From assembly GCA_963811905.1 (NCBI GenBank), contig CAWETK010000008.1, forward strand, positions 1 through 64,000: a stretch of DNA of 64,000 bases. Direction: 5' to 3'. The position numbers and the translations under genes were made by a program. The notes below the pieces were generated by a model that ran no database searches, was not told where the DNA came from, and saw nothing but the letters and a program-made list of their open reading frames with translations. The number at the start of each line of letters is the position of its first letter. Position 1 is the first letter of the stretch. This document shows, one piece after another, positions 8,694 to 16,754 of the stretch. This DNA is from DATFVA01 sp963811905. GTDB taxonomy: Bacteria > Bacteroidota > Ignavibacteria > Ignavibacteriales > Ignavibacteriaceae.

Positions 8694-9797
8694 ATGAAAA
8701 CATCCTTTTCCTTACTGATAGCGGGTTTATTATTTATGTTCTTCACTGCGGTCATTAACCCTGTTTATGCCCAGTCTGTTTCCGGTGCACAATGTGTGAT
8801 CTGCGGCGGAATGAATGGCAATCATAAAACGACCTGTAAATATTATAATCCGTCTGCCAATTCAAATTCCGGTTCGGCCGGTTATACCATGGAACAGGAA
8901 ATAATGGGAACTATCTTCCAATCATTTCTAAAATCGGTATTTTCTTCTTCCGGTTCAGATGATGCAAAATCAGCTGAAGAAATAAAAAAAATCGAAGCAG
9001 AGAAACAAAATAGAATCAAGCAGCTTGCTGTAAAACAGGCATTACTTAAAAAATACAACGACTCATTGGCAAAGGCCGAGCATGATAAGATGATGAAAGA
9101 TTACAAAAAGCTGGAAGGCAGCGGGGAATTGAATTATAAAGGACTCGATGATGAAAAAAAATTGAATGCATCTGTAAAATTTAATTGTAAAATCACTTCA
9201 TTCAAGGGAGAGGTGAAAATACTGAAGTCTGATGGTAAGATAGTACAGTTGTCAGAAAATCAATCAGTTGATCTGGAGGCGGGCGACTGGATTGCAACGG
9301 GTGCTGCCAGTAATGTTAAATTGCATTATTCATTTGAGAAGGGTGGGGAGGATGTATTATTAGGTCAGCGGTCTGCTTTAACAATTGTTAAAAATGGAGA
9401 AGGTGAAAGTGTTCCGAAACTGATAAATGGCAAATTGTATAGTGTTAATAATATGGTCACTGAGAAAATTGCAGAGGGTAACGAAGCATACAATGAAGCA
9501 TATGATAATGTTGTAGGTAAGACAAAATCTCTGATGAATCTGATTAAAATAAGAACTCAGATTAGAACCCCAACTGCCGTTTGCGGTATACGTGGAACAG
9601 AATTTACAATGGATGTAGACTCCCTGGGAAATACTCTGGTAATTGTCATGGAAGGCCTGGTTGATCTGACGTGTACTGTAAATGATAGTACAATTACACT
9701 CAGTGCCGGAGACAAAGGCATTGTAAACCGGAACGGTGAAGTATTTGGCCCCATAAAATTTGAGAACGCTGATATAGACAATTGGTGGAAAGACTGA
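8694..9797 (+). CDS. Exported FecR-domain protein with an N-terminal zinc-knuckle-like Cys/His motif
   Basis: The 367-residue protein has a signal peptide ending in VYAQ. It is followed by CVICGGMNGNHKTTC, a C-x2-C-x6-H-x3-C pattern like a small zinc knuckle. A Ser/Asn-rich linker and a charged coiled coil (about 95-150) come next, then a FecR-type domain (about 165-355). Typical FecR features are FKGEVKIL, LSENQSVDLEAGDWIATG, TPTAVCGIRGTEF and LVIVMEGLVDL. FecR domains sense or bind partners in the periplasm, classically with TonB receptors and ECF sigma factors, but no sigma factor gene is adjacent here. It follows the TPR paralogues on the same strand. Role unknown. Confidence 0.8.
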   Translation: MKTSFSLLIAGLLFMFFTAVINPVYAQSVSGAQCVICGGMNGNHKTTCKYYNPSANSNSGSAGYTMEQEIMGTIFQSFLKSVFSSSGSDDAKSAEEIKKIEAEKQNRIKQLAVKQALLKKYNDSLAKAEHDKMMKDYKKLEGSGELNYKGLDDEKKLNASVKFNCKITSFKGEVKILKSDGKIVQLSENQSVDLEAGDWIATGAASNVKLHYSFEKGGEDVLLGQRSALTIVKNGEGESVPKLINGKLYSVNNMVTEKIAEGNEAYNEAYDNVVGKTKSLMNLIKIRTQIRTPTAVCGIRGTEFTMDVDSLGNTLVIVMEGLVDLTCTVNDSTITLSAGDKGIVNRNGEVFGPIKFENADIDNWWKD

Positions 9798-10208
9798 AAT
9801 ATTCATAGCCCGGCAGGACCGCTCTGAGCGATAACCCGGAATTTTCTTTGCTTCAATTCCCGGGAATACTTCTTTATTCAGCAGTTCCTGGTTTTATACA
9901 TAATCAGATAGTTGTACAACAGACCCTAAAGCAGACAGTTAATGAGAACTTTAACCATACCATACAATACAAAATCCAAACTGCCCTTGAAGTTCCGCCG
10001 CATCGGATCATTTCCGGCAGCAAATAAATTATCAGGCTAATTAGTTGCATATATCAAATATTTATTGCAAATTCTTTTAAGTAATTTTCTCTACTCCCGG
10101 AGGGTGAGAAACCAGGGCTGGATTACTGTTCCTTGCTGATAAAACATATCGATTACTCTCCCGAAGCAGACTGCTGTAATCTTTTATTATTTCAGTAGGA
10201 GGCTTGCT
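9798..10208. other. Spacer with one hairpin; no gene seen
   Basis: No coding signal is seen. A hairpin of CCCGGAATT (9835-9843) and AATTCCCGGG (9855-9864) lies 38 bp after the FecR gene but lacks a good T-run, so it is only a weak terminator candidate. A loose dyad TTGCA-N16-TGCAA lies at 10045-10070. A clear ribosome-binding site (TAGGAGG, about 10196-10202) precedes the next gene. Confidence 0.4.
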
Positions 10209-12662
10209 ATGAAATCATTTCTACAATCCTTGTTTTTCTTTTTGCTGATATCGCCGGTATGGTTTGCTCAGGGAAATATCCCCGGACAGACAAATGAGAT
10301 CATACTTGAAAGGCCGCATAATCCCCCGCATACTCCCGGACGGGCAGCTGCATCATTGCATCCCTCTTTCTATGATCGGAAAGCTGATTGGCAATGGATT
10401 ATAGATTCTACCTGGGGACCAGGCGGATCTCTCTCCGATAAGCTCGCTGCGTTTGATTATTACCAGGAATTTGCGCGTGCACATAATGCTACCTTTCTCT
10501 GGAATCCAATCAATTGGGATTCATTAGCTTCTTCACTAAGATCACAAATCAATGATTCCACTAGCCGAGGAGGTTTTGCAGCAATCCTTAAAAATCTTTC
10601 ACTTGGGATGCTGGATGCTCACGCTTATGCTTATGATAACATAATTTTAAATACTCCGCTGGATCCGGGAATACCTTTACTTGTTGATGGCGGCGGCTTT
10701 ATAAATCATTTCGGCGCCGGACTATCGCCATTGGCGGATAGTTCTTTGCTGGTTTATAAAGTTGTCCCGAATCATCCGCTTGGTTTAGTCCCGGGTGATA
10801 TTATATTGGGATATGAGGGAGTTGCCTGGTCACAGATTGTCAGGGAATTAATTTCCGGCGGAGTGCCTAATACTTTATGGGCAGCAGCAGCACCGAGCGC
10901 CTACAAAAGAGCACTCCTCTGGTCTGCCGGTGAAAGCTGGCATTTATTCGATACAATTGATGTTAAAAAATATTCAACCGGTCAGGTAGAACATCTGCCC
11001 CTTGATTCGATGGTGAATCTTGAAGCCCCATCCTACATAATTAATAATGAACAAATTCCGGTTCCCGGCGTGCCTATGCCTCTGGGGTTTTTTGAGGACC
11101 ATGGTGCGGTTACTTACGGAATAATAGATGGAACAAATATTGGCTATATTTATGTTTATCACCATGTATATCAGGGAGTCAGTTCTGAATTTGACGAAGC
11201 AGTACAGGCATTAATGCAGACCGATGGATTGATAATTGATATCAGAGTGGACTGGGGCGGTAGTTATGGTCTGAATGCTGGCATCAGCCGATTAATCAAT
11301 TATCCGACTTCGACATTGGATTTTAGGGAAAGATGTAATCCCGGTGATCTATTCTCCATTTGTCCGACAACTCAGGGTTGGTTTAGCGGAGAAATACCCG
11401 GTGATATTGGTACATACTATGACCGGCCGGTAGCTGTCCTGCTGGGTCCGAATTGCGGCAGCATGGGTGATTATTCTTCTTGGCAGTTTTCTTATATACC
11501 AAATGCAAAGATGTTTGGCCGCTCCCCCGCAGCAATTTATAGTGCTGTTCCTGATCCCCAACCCTCACTGCCCGGGTATGCTTTACAATGTCCGAATTTA
11601 ACAACAGTTGATCATTATTCGCCTAATGTTCCTTTATGGGGACAGGAATATCCATTCCTTCAGGAAGTATGGCTAACACCGGAAGGCGTGGCGAATGGTG
11701 AGGATGACGTAGTGAATACGGCACTTGATTGGATGAATAATTTAGTATATCCGCACACGATAAGTACTGATCTGAAATATTATTCAGCTCTTGAAGATAC
11801 CGTTCATCTTTCAACAGTTATTGAAAACCCAAACTCTCACCAGGTTTCAGCACGCGCTTATCTGAGTACAGTTGACGGTATGCTTGTAGATTCTGTAGAT
11901 CTCAATAAACAAACCGTAAAAACATATGGAGAAGAATGGACTGGAATATTCGATGTTCCGCCGGCAGAAGGATTCTACAAAATTGGAGTCACGGTTTTTG
12001 ATCAAACCTCTTCAAATGAATATAAAGTTTCAAACGCAGACAGAATTACAACTGCTGGTCCTGTAGTATTGGACAGTATTGTGTATATAATGAATTTAGG
12101 CTATTATTATTGCAGACCCTTTATAACGAATAAAGGTGATTCTGCCATTCATAACGTAATAGGAAAGCTTATATGTGATGATCCCTGGGTTTCCGCTATT
12201 AATCCGTCAACCTGGGCTATACAGACTTTGCCGCCGCTGGTATCTCAAGGATCGAATGGATGGCTCATAATCGGTCAGATTGATTCGTTGTTTCCCGGCT
12301 ATTTCAACTTTAAGGTTGAGCTGACAAGCGATTATTGGGTATTCTGGACTGACTCAGTAAAATTAATAACGGGAGTTGAAGAAGAAAATCCAAAAGTTCT
12401 GACGTACAGACTTGAACAGAATTATCCTAATCCCTTTAACCCTGTTACTACTATTAATTTCTCGCTTCCCAAAAGAGACAATGTTGAAATAAAGGTTTAT
12501 AATATCCTGGGGAGAGAAGTTGCATCACTTGTTAACGGCAGCCTGGATGCAGGTGAATATGAAGTCCGGTTTAATGCTCAGAACCTGGCTTCAGGTGTTT
12601 ATATTTACAGTATTAAAACTAATAGCTTTACATTATCGAAAAAAATGACGCTGATTAAATAA
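10209..12662 (+). CDS. Secreted S41-like (tail-specific protease fold) peptidase with T9SS sorting domain
   Basis: The 817-residue protein has a signal peptide (ending WFAQG) and an N-terminal helical cap. A PDZ-like segment (YKVVPNHPLGLVPGDIILGY) follows, then the S41 core: IGYIYVYHH, GLIIDIRVDWGG and RPVAVLLGPNCGSMGD. Ser418 in NCGSMGD occupies the nucleophile position. The C-terminal part holds Ig/CARDB-like sandwich sequence and the T9SS domain (LEQNYPNPFNPVTTINFSLP; LASGVYIYS). The start is fixed by a strong Shine-Dalgarno (TAGGAGG) 7 bp upstream. It is probably released or surface-bound and cuts or binds peptides. The general base is not obvious, so activity is likely but not certain. 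Confidence 0.8.
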   Translation: MKSFLQSLFFFLLISPVWFAQGNIPGQTNEIILERPHNPPHTPGRAAASLHPSFYDRKADWQWIIDSTWGPGGSLSDKLAAFDYYQEFARAHNATFLWNPINWDSLASSLRSQINDSTSRGGFAAILKNLSLGMLDAHAYAYDNIILNTPLDPGIPLLVDGGGFINHFGAGLSPLADSSLLVYKVVPNHPLGLVPGDIILGYEGVAWSQIVRELISGGVPNTLWAAAAPSAYKRALLWSAGESWHLFDTIDVKKYSTGQVEHLPLDSMVNLEAPSYIINNEQIPVPGVPMPLGFFEDHGAVTYGIIDGTNIGYIYVYHHVYQGVSSEFDEAVQALMQTDGLIIDIRVDWGGSYGLNAGISRLINYPTSTLDFRERCNPGDLFSICPTTQGWFSGEIPGDIGTYYDRPVAVLLGPNCGSMGDYSSWQFSYIPNAKMFGRSPAAIYSAVPDPQPSLPGYALQCPNLTTVDHYSPNVPLWGQEYPFLQEVWLTPEGVANGEDDVVNTALDWMNNLVYPHTISTDLKYYSALEDTVHLSTVIENPNSHQVSARAYLSTVDGMLVDSVDLNKQTVKTYGEEWTGIFDVPPAEGFYKIGVTVFDQTSSNEYKVSNADRITTAGPVVLDSIVYIMNLGYYYCRPFITNKGDSAIHNVIGKLICDDPWVSAINPSTWAIQTLPPLVSQGSNGWLIIGQIDSLFPGYFNFKVELTSDYWVFWTDSVKLITGVEEENPKVLTYRLEQNYPNPFNPVTTINFSLPKRDNVEIKVYNILGREVASLVNGSLDAGEYEVRFNAQNLASGVYIYSIKTNSFTLSKKMTLIK

Positions 12663-12819
12663 TTAGCCGGCCTGATCTCACAGAGAAATAATTGCGCTCC
12701 GGGGTGAAAAGGTCATTTCGAGTTTACCAACCGATGGGTTGGGGAGCATCTGTGATATTAAAAGATATGGTTTGGCTGCAATAGTTGATCCTCTACAAGG
12801 ATCTATGATATTTAGAGGA

Positions 12820-13227
12820 TCAAATCTCATCTTCCCATAGCAGCGATATTATCTTCCATCCATCTGCAAATAATAATTGAAAATGCTTTGTCCCTTTATC
12901 GGTGAATTGTTCCCCGTTTAGCATCCCTTTCTTTTCATACTTGCTTGTCCTGGATGCGATTCCGTTATTTATTATTGTCGCACTTTCGGTTTCCCATTCA
13001 TTGAATTCAGCCAGGCTGCCGCTGGTAAGTAGTTCCTTTCTCGGAAGCATAAATTCTCTTACGGTCATTACTTCAATTTTATTCCCGGTTCTTTTTGTGA
13101 TTATTGCTCCCGGGTAAAATATATTTTCCAGTCTCTCAATATCCGGTGTTCTGCCATCCCTGTTGTCAAACACCGTGTAATAGGATGTTATAACTTCATC
13201 TATTTCATTTCGGGCTGTTTCATTCAT
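12820..13227 (-). CDS. NTF2-like (SnoaL-type) small protein
   Basis: The 135-residue cytoplasmic protein has the NTF2-like pattern. An N-terminal helix (IDEVITSYYTVFDNRDG) is followed by a short segment with IFYPGAIIT, then a curved beta-sheet ending WKIISLLWEDE. The fold holds small ligands or acts as an isomerase, cyclase or nuclease-inhibitor-like scaffold. No diagnostic catalytic residues can be assigned. It is convergent with the S41-like gene and 47 bp from the end of the next minus-strand gene. A second unrelated NTF2-like gene lies at 30648. Confidence 0.7.
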   Translation of the reverse strand: MNETARNEIDEVITSYYTVFDNRDGRTPDIERLENIFYPGAIITKRTGNKIEVMTVREFMLPRKELLTSGSLAEFNEWETESATIINNGIASRTSKYEKKGMLNGEQFTDKGTKHFQLLFADGWKIISLLWEDEI

Positions 13228-13274
13228 ATTTGACCATCATCTTTTTTCCGTTTTAACGTTCCGCTCCGGCGGCA

Positions 13275-14522
13275 TCACTTGCTCAGCACCATTTTCTTCA
13301 CAAGACTCCCGGTGCCGGATTCCAGTTTGTAGTAATAAATCCCGCTTGATAGGCCGTCCCCGTTAAATGCCGCTTTATGGTTTCCTGCCGGTTTGTATTC
13401 ATTTACTAAAACTGCCACCTGCCTCCCCAGTACGTCATAAACCTTCAGACTCACAAACATATTCGCAGGGATATTATAATCTATTATGGTTGCAGGGTTG
13501 AACGGATTTGGATAGTTCTGGCTGAGACTGTATCCCGCAGGACCCGCATTGGCGTTTCCGTGGTCTTTAATACCGGTTATCGTCTGCTTTAAATATAAGC
13601 CGTCTTGTTTTGCTAAAAAAATCCTGCCGCCGTATTCTAATATATCGTATGCAAATCCGTCGGGCAGGAATTCTTCCTCCTCCGCCCAGGTGGTGCCTGC
13701 AGCGCCAGCTTTATTTCTTTTTTGGATCCAGATTCCTTCCGGAAGGATGTTTGTAAGTGTATACAGGTTGTTCAGGCCGGCATATATATTACGGTATGTA
13801 CCATTATGTGCCCCGGTATTATCATCCAACCAGCTTTCTCCTGCATCGCTGCTCCTGATGATTCTTCTGCCGTTCACTGCATAAACTGTATCGCCGATGT
13901 TTGAAAGGTTGTCTATAATTAGTCCGGGACGAAGAAAGCCATAATAAAATCCTTCCGCCCAGAAGTCGTTTGCAAAATCATATTTGTAAAAAGTTCCGTT
14001 TGCTCCTGCAGCTATGATCAGAAAATTCTGCGAACTGATTATTCTCTGCACATTAGCAGAATAATCAGGTAATGAATCATTTAAAGGTGACCAGCTCCCT
14101 GTGTCAGTATCAAGCACTGCAGTCCCGTTCCCTAAAGTGGATGCGTACAGAATATTCTCTTTAACCGCGAATGACGATACCGATACCGGAGAGGAAATTT
14201 CCGTTTGCCATGTACTTCCGTTATCTGAACTCGAATATACTCCCGCTCTGAAAGTGCCCGCATAAATATTACTATTGAAAAAATATAGTGATGTTATGTT
14301 TATCGATTTATTATCTACAGCCAGCGTGTCCCATGTATCTCCGTTATCATCGCTTCTATATATTTTATTTGAGAATGAAGCTGCATAGATGCTTCCGTTA
14401 TTTACTGCCAGTGCCTCAATTGCTTCCGGCGGTATTTCATCTACTCTTACCCATTGGGAATAAGTGCTCGTAAAACACAGGAACAGCATCGTAATTAACA
14501 GGACAATTTTAATGTTGTACAT
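13275..14522 (-). CDS. Secreted BNR/Asp-box beta-propeller with T9SS sorting domain
   Basis: The 415-residue protein has a signal peptide (ending STYSQ) and repeats with Asp-box motifs such as YRSDDNGDTWDTL, YSSSDNGSTWQTE and IRSSDAGESWLDD. These are typical of sialidase-like or photosystem-assembly-type propellers. The C-terminus has SLSQNYPNPFNPATIIDYNI and SSGIYYYKL, the T9SS type A sorting signal. Catalytic residues of true sialidases are not visible, so it is best seen as a surface or secreted binding or scaffold protein. It is one of several propellers of this design in the window (see 15990-18174 and 24848-26959). Confidence 0.8.
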   Translation of the reverse strand: MYNIKIVLLITMLFLCFTSTYSQWVRVDEIPPEAIEALAVNNGSIYAASFSNKIYRSDDNGDTWDTLAVDNKSINITSLYFFNSNIYAGTFRAGVYSSSDNGSTWQTEISSPVSVSSFAVKENILYASTLGNGTAVLDTDTGSWSPLNDSLPDYSANVQRIISSQNFLIIAAGANGTFYKYDFANDFWAEGFYYGFLRPGLIIDNLSNIGDTVYAVNGRRIIRSSDAGESWLDDNTGAHNGTYRNIYAGLNNLYTLTNILPEGIWIQKRNKAGAAGTTWAEEEEFLPDGFAYDILEYGGRIFLAKQDGLYLKQTITGIKDHGNANAGPAGYSLSQNYPNPFNPATIIDYNIPANMFVSLKVYDVLGRQVAVLVNEYKPAGNHKAAFNGDGLSSGIYYYKLESGTGSLVKKMVLSK

Positions 14523-14629
14523 TTTTCTTTTATTCTTCTTTTAAATCTGTTTTTGCTATTGTATTTAATTAATATCAGTTATGACCGGTTACTGCTTCTG
14601 CGGATGGAGTTAATCTTTTTTTTCTCATT

Positions 14630-14677
14630 AAGAAAACAAAAATCCCCGGGATGAAAATTATTTTATCATGCCCGGGG
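14630..14677 (-). terminator. Rho-independent terminator for the DUF4242-like gene
   Basis: Read on the minus strand, CCCCGGGCATGA pairs with TCATCCCGGGG (14644-14677, one bulged base). A T-rich tail (GATTTTTGTTTTCTT) follows. The stem lies 13 bp after the stop codon of the gene at 14691-14942. This is the best intrinsic terminator in the window. Confidence 0.8.
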
Positions 14678-14690
14678 ACGTTTATAATGC

Positions 14691-14942
14691 TCAGGATCCT
14701 TCTTTAACTTCGATGATTTCCTGCGGCATCAACCCGTGTGCTTCCTGGTGTACTTTAAGCGCGGCTTCTTTGTTTGGTGCTTCGGAAAGACAGAACACTG
14801 TGCCGTCCTTCTCATTAAACCAGTATTTCAGATATTTGACGCCATGTTCATCCTGTTTCTTCAGATCCAATTGATGCGCATGTTCTACTGCATCGGCGGT
14901 TAATCCGTCGACGCCTTTATGAACATCCATGAATAGCGGCAT
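14691..14942 (-). CDS. DUF4242 / SCO4226-like small protein
   Basis: The ATG at 14942 has a good Shine-Dalgarno (AAAGGAGCAGTAAA) and begins MPLFMDVHKGVDGLTADAV, as in the DUF4242 family; a longer upstream frame was discarded. The product is 83 residues. It carries the family pattern HAHQLDLKKQDEHGVKYLKY, WFNEKDGTVFCLSEAP and HQEAHGLMPQEIIEV. Family members form small ferredoxin-like barrels, and one Streptomyces member binds nickel; His residues are abundant here too. It is cytoplasmic, function in the cell unknown, and transcribed alone with its own terminator. Confidence 0.8.
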   Translation of the reverse strand: MPLFMDVHKGVDGLTADAVEHAHQLDLKKQDEHGVKYLKYWFNEKDGTVFCLSEAPNKEAALKVHQEAHGLMPQEIIEVKEGS

Positions 14943-15144
14943 TTTACTGCTCCTTTCTTTTTGATAGAATAATGAATGATTGTTACGTGAAATCAAGCTC
15001 TCAGGTGAGAAACAGTTGTTTCCCGGAGGATAGATTGTACTTAACGATAACAGCGGAAAATGTTTTCTTCACTGATGTATCACTTTTGAAAAAAGTTTAC
15101 ATGTACAGCGAATAAACACATAAGTAATCGAACTGTATGAAAGG

Positions 15145-15178
15145 GGACACTCATGATAAACCCATCAAGGGAGTGTCC
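15145..15178. other. Orphan hairpin with T-rich tail
   Basis: GGACACTC (15145-15152) and GAGTGTCC (15171-15178) form a perfect 8-bp stem with an 18-base loop, followed on the plus strand by TGTCATTTTTAA. It resembles an intrinsic terminator, but no plus-strand gene ends upstream. It may end a small RNA or be a repeat relic. The rest of 14943-15254 shows no gene. Confidence 0.45.
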
Positions 15179-15254
15179 TGTCATTTTTAATCATCTGTGA
15201 ATACTAGGCTTTAATCTAATAAAATATTTATCAAATAACAGATAGGGTTAACGA

Positions 15255-15647
15255 ATGATTTATAGAAAGATTTATTTCGGCCTGTTTTTTTCAGTTTTAT
15301 TACTGGTATTGATTGCCCTGGTTACGGCGGGGTGTAAGGATAATGCCACTGATTATAATAACGGCGGCTCTTCTACTCCCCCGGATGACCAGGTTTGGAT
15401 GCAGAATACAAACTTTAATGTAAAAAACAAAACTATTGCTGCTGGTACCAAAATTACATGGGTGAATAAAGATTCATTTAATCATACTGTAACTAGCGGT
15501 ACAGCCGGGAATCCCGATGGTTTATTCGACAGCGGTACACTCGGTTCCGGCGGTATGTTCAGCTATACATTTACCACTGCGGGAACTTATAATTACTACT
15601 GCAGGATTCATCAAAGTACAATGTCAGGCAAGATTGTGGTGCAGTGA
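15255..15647 (+). CDS. Lipoprotein cupredoxin (plastocyanin/azurin-like type I copper protein)
   Basis: The 130-residue protein begins with a lipoprotein signal (LIALVTAGC, lipid-modified Cys27). A single cupredoxin domain follows. The four type I copper ligands are visible: His77 in FNHTVTSG, then Cys116, His119 and Met123 in YYCRIHQSTMSG. By family knowledge it shuttles electrons in the periplasm, anchored to a membrane by lipid. No oxidase or nitrite reductase gene is next to it, so the partner is unknown. The gene is monocistronic. Confidence 0.85.
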   Translation: MIYRKIYFGLFFSVLLLVLIALVTAGCKDNATDYNNGGSSTPPDDQVWMQNTNFNVKNKTIAAGTKITWVNKDSFNHTVTSGTAGNPDGLFDSGTLGSGGMFSYTFTTAGTYNYYCRIHQSTMSGKIVVQ

Positions 15648-15989
15648 GAATCGGGATGTGAGTTTTGATTATAAGCCGGATGTTCGAAGCGAAAAACTCC
15701 GGCAGGCATCCCTTAGCACCTCTGCGTCTTTGCAGCAGGAAACGTATGAAAAGACCTAAAACCTCCTGCTTTGTTATACTACTGCAAAGGCGCCGGGATG
15801 TAAAATCCTGTATTCCCATCCCTGCCGATGCTTCCCTCCGTTGTAACCTCCCGATTTCATTAAATCTCATTGAAACAATTCATATATTAAATCCGGATTG
15901 TATTAATATTTTTTCGCAGTCATTAAAATTTAAGTAAGTAATCAAATCATAATCCTTATATAATATCCAAACTTAACGGCAGGTGAAAA
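15648..15989. other. Spacer without a gene; degenerate CTCTGCGTCTTTGCA-type repeat
   Basis: Open frames on both strands here lack domain sense. The stretch CACCTCTGCGTCTTTGCAGC (about 15717-15736) and, in opposite sense, CTGCAAAGGCGCCGGGATGT (about 15782-15801) look like halves of a degenerate inverted repeat. No promoter can be assigned with confidence. Confidence 0.35.
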
Positions 15990-16754
15990 ATGAAAGCTTT
16001 ATTACCGGGTTTCTGTTTCATTTGTGTCCTGATTATAAACAGCAGCGCCTATTCGCAGGACTTCTGGGAACCGGCAAACGGACCGTACGGCGGGGGAGTC
16101 TATTCTATCGCGGTAAATTCAAACAATGAGATCTTTGCGGGAAGTAAAAACGGCGGAGTATTCTTCTCAAATGATAATGGAGAATCGTGGGCGTCTAAGG
16201 TGAACGGACTTGTTTCCCCGCTGGTAAATGTTGTGGCCGTTGCCCCTGATGGCAGCGTCTTTGCCGGTACACAGCAAGGACTAAGTGTATCTACCGATAA
16301 TGGTGAAAGCTGGGAAACTTTAAGCAGCGGACTGACAAGCACGGATATAATCTGTCTTGCTTTTAATTCTTCGGGAAATATTTTTGCCGGCACATTCGAT
16401 GGCGGGGTCTTCCGGTCGACTGATGACGGCCAGAGCTGGACGCAGATAAATAATGGTCTTGGCGATAAGCTGTATGTTCAGTGCCTGGCTGTTAATTCTG
16501 ATGATGATGTTTTTGCAGGATCTTTATCCTTTGAATCGGGCGGAAGTATATTCCGGTCTACCGATGACGGTGATACCTGGGTTGAATCAAACGGTACGCT
16601 GAACAGCCCCGTTGCAATTTCGATGACTATCAATTCCTCCGGTGTTATTTTTGCGGGAATGGATTCGTTCGGATTGGTAACGGGAATTGTGCGGTCTACT
16701 GATAACGGGGTGAGCTGGACGGTGATAACTAATGGACTTAACCACCTCAAATAA
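15990..16754 (+). pseudogene. BNR/Asp-box propeller T9SS protein, 5' part (frameshifted)
   Basis: The frame begins with a signal peptide (MKALLPGFCFICVLIINSSA, YSQ) and runs through Asp-box repeats such as FFSNDNGESWASK and FRSTDDGQSWTQI. After ITNGL it meets a stop. The next gene's frame, one base shifted, continues the same repeat (TTSNNINALALNSNGTLYAG). CTTAACCACC here would read LTTS if it were CTTACCACC, so one extra A near 16740-16741 splits the gene. Together the parts would make a protein of about 727 residues. Confidence 0.75.

Noticed and set aside
9378..9806. 142-codon minus frame opposite the FecR gene
   Set aside because: Lies inside a strong coding gene on the plus strand; composition is that of a reverse shadow.
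15571..15937. Two opposite frames of 90-99 codons after the cupredoxin gene
   Set aside because: One overlaps the end of the cupredoxin gene, and both cross a degenerate inverted repeat. No signal peptide or family pattern.
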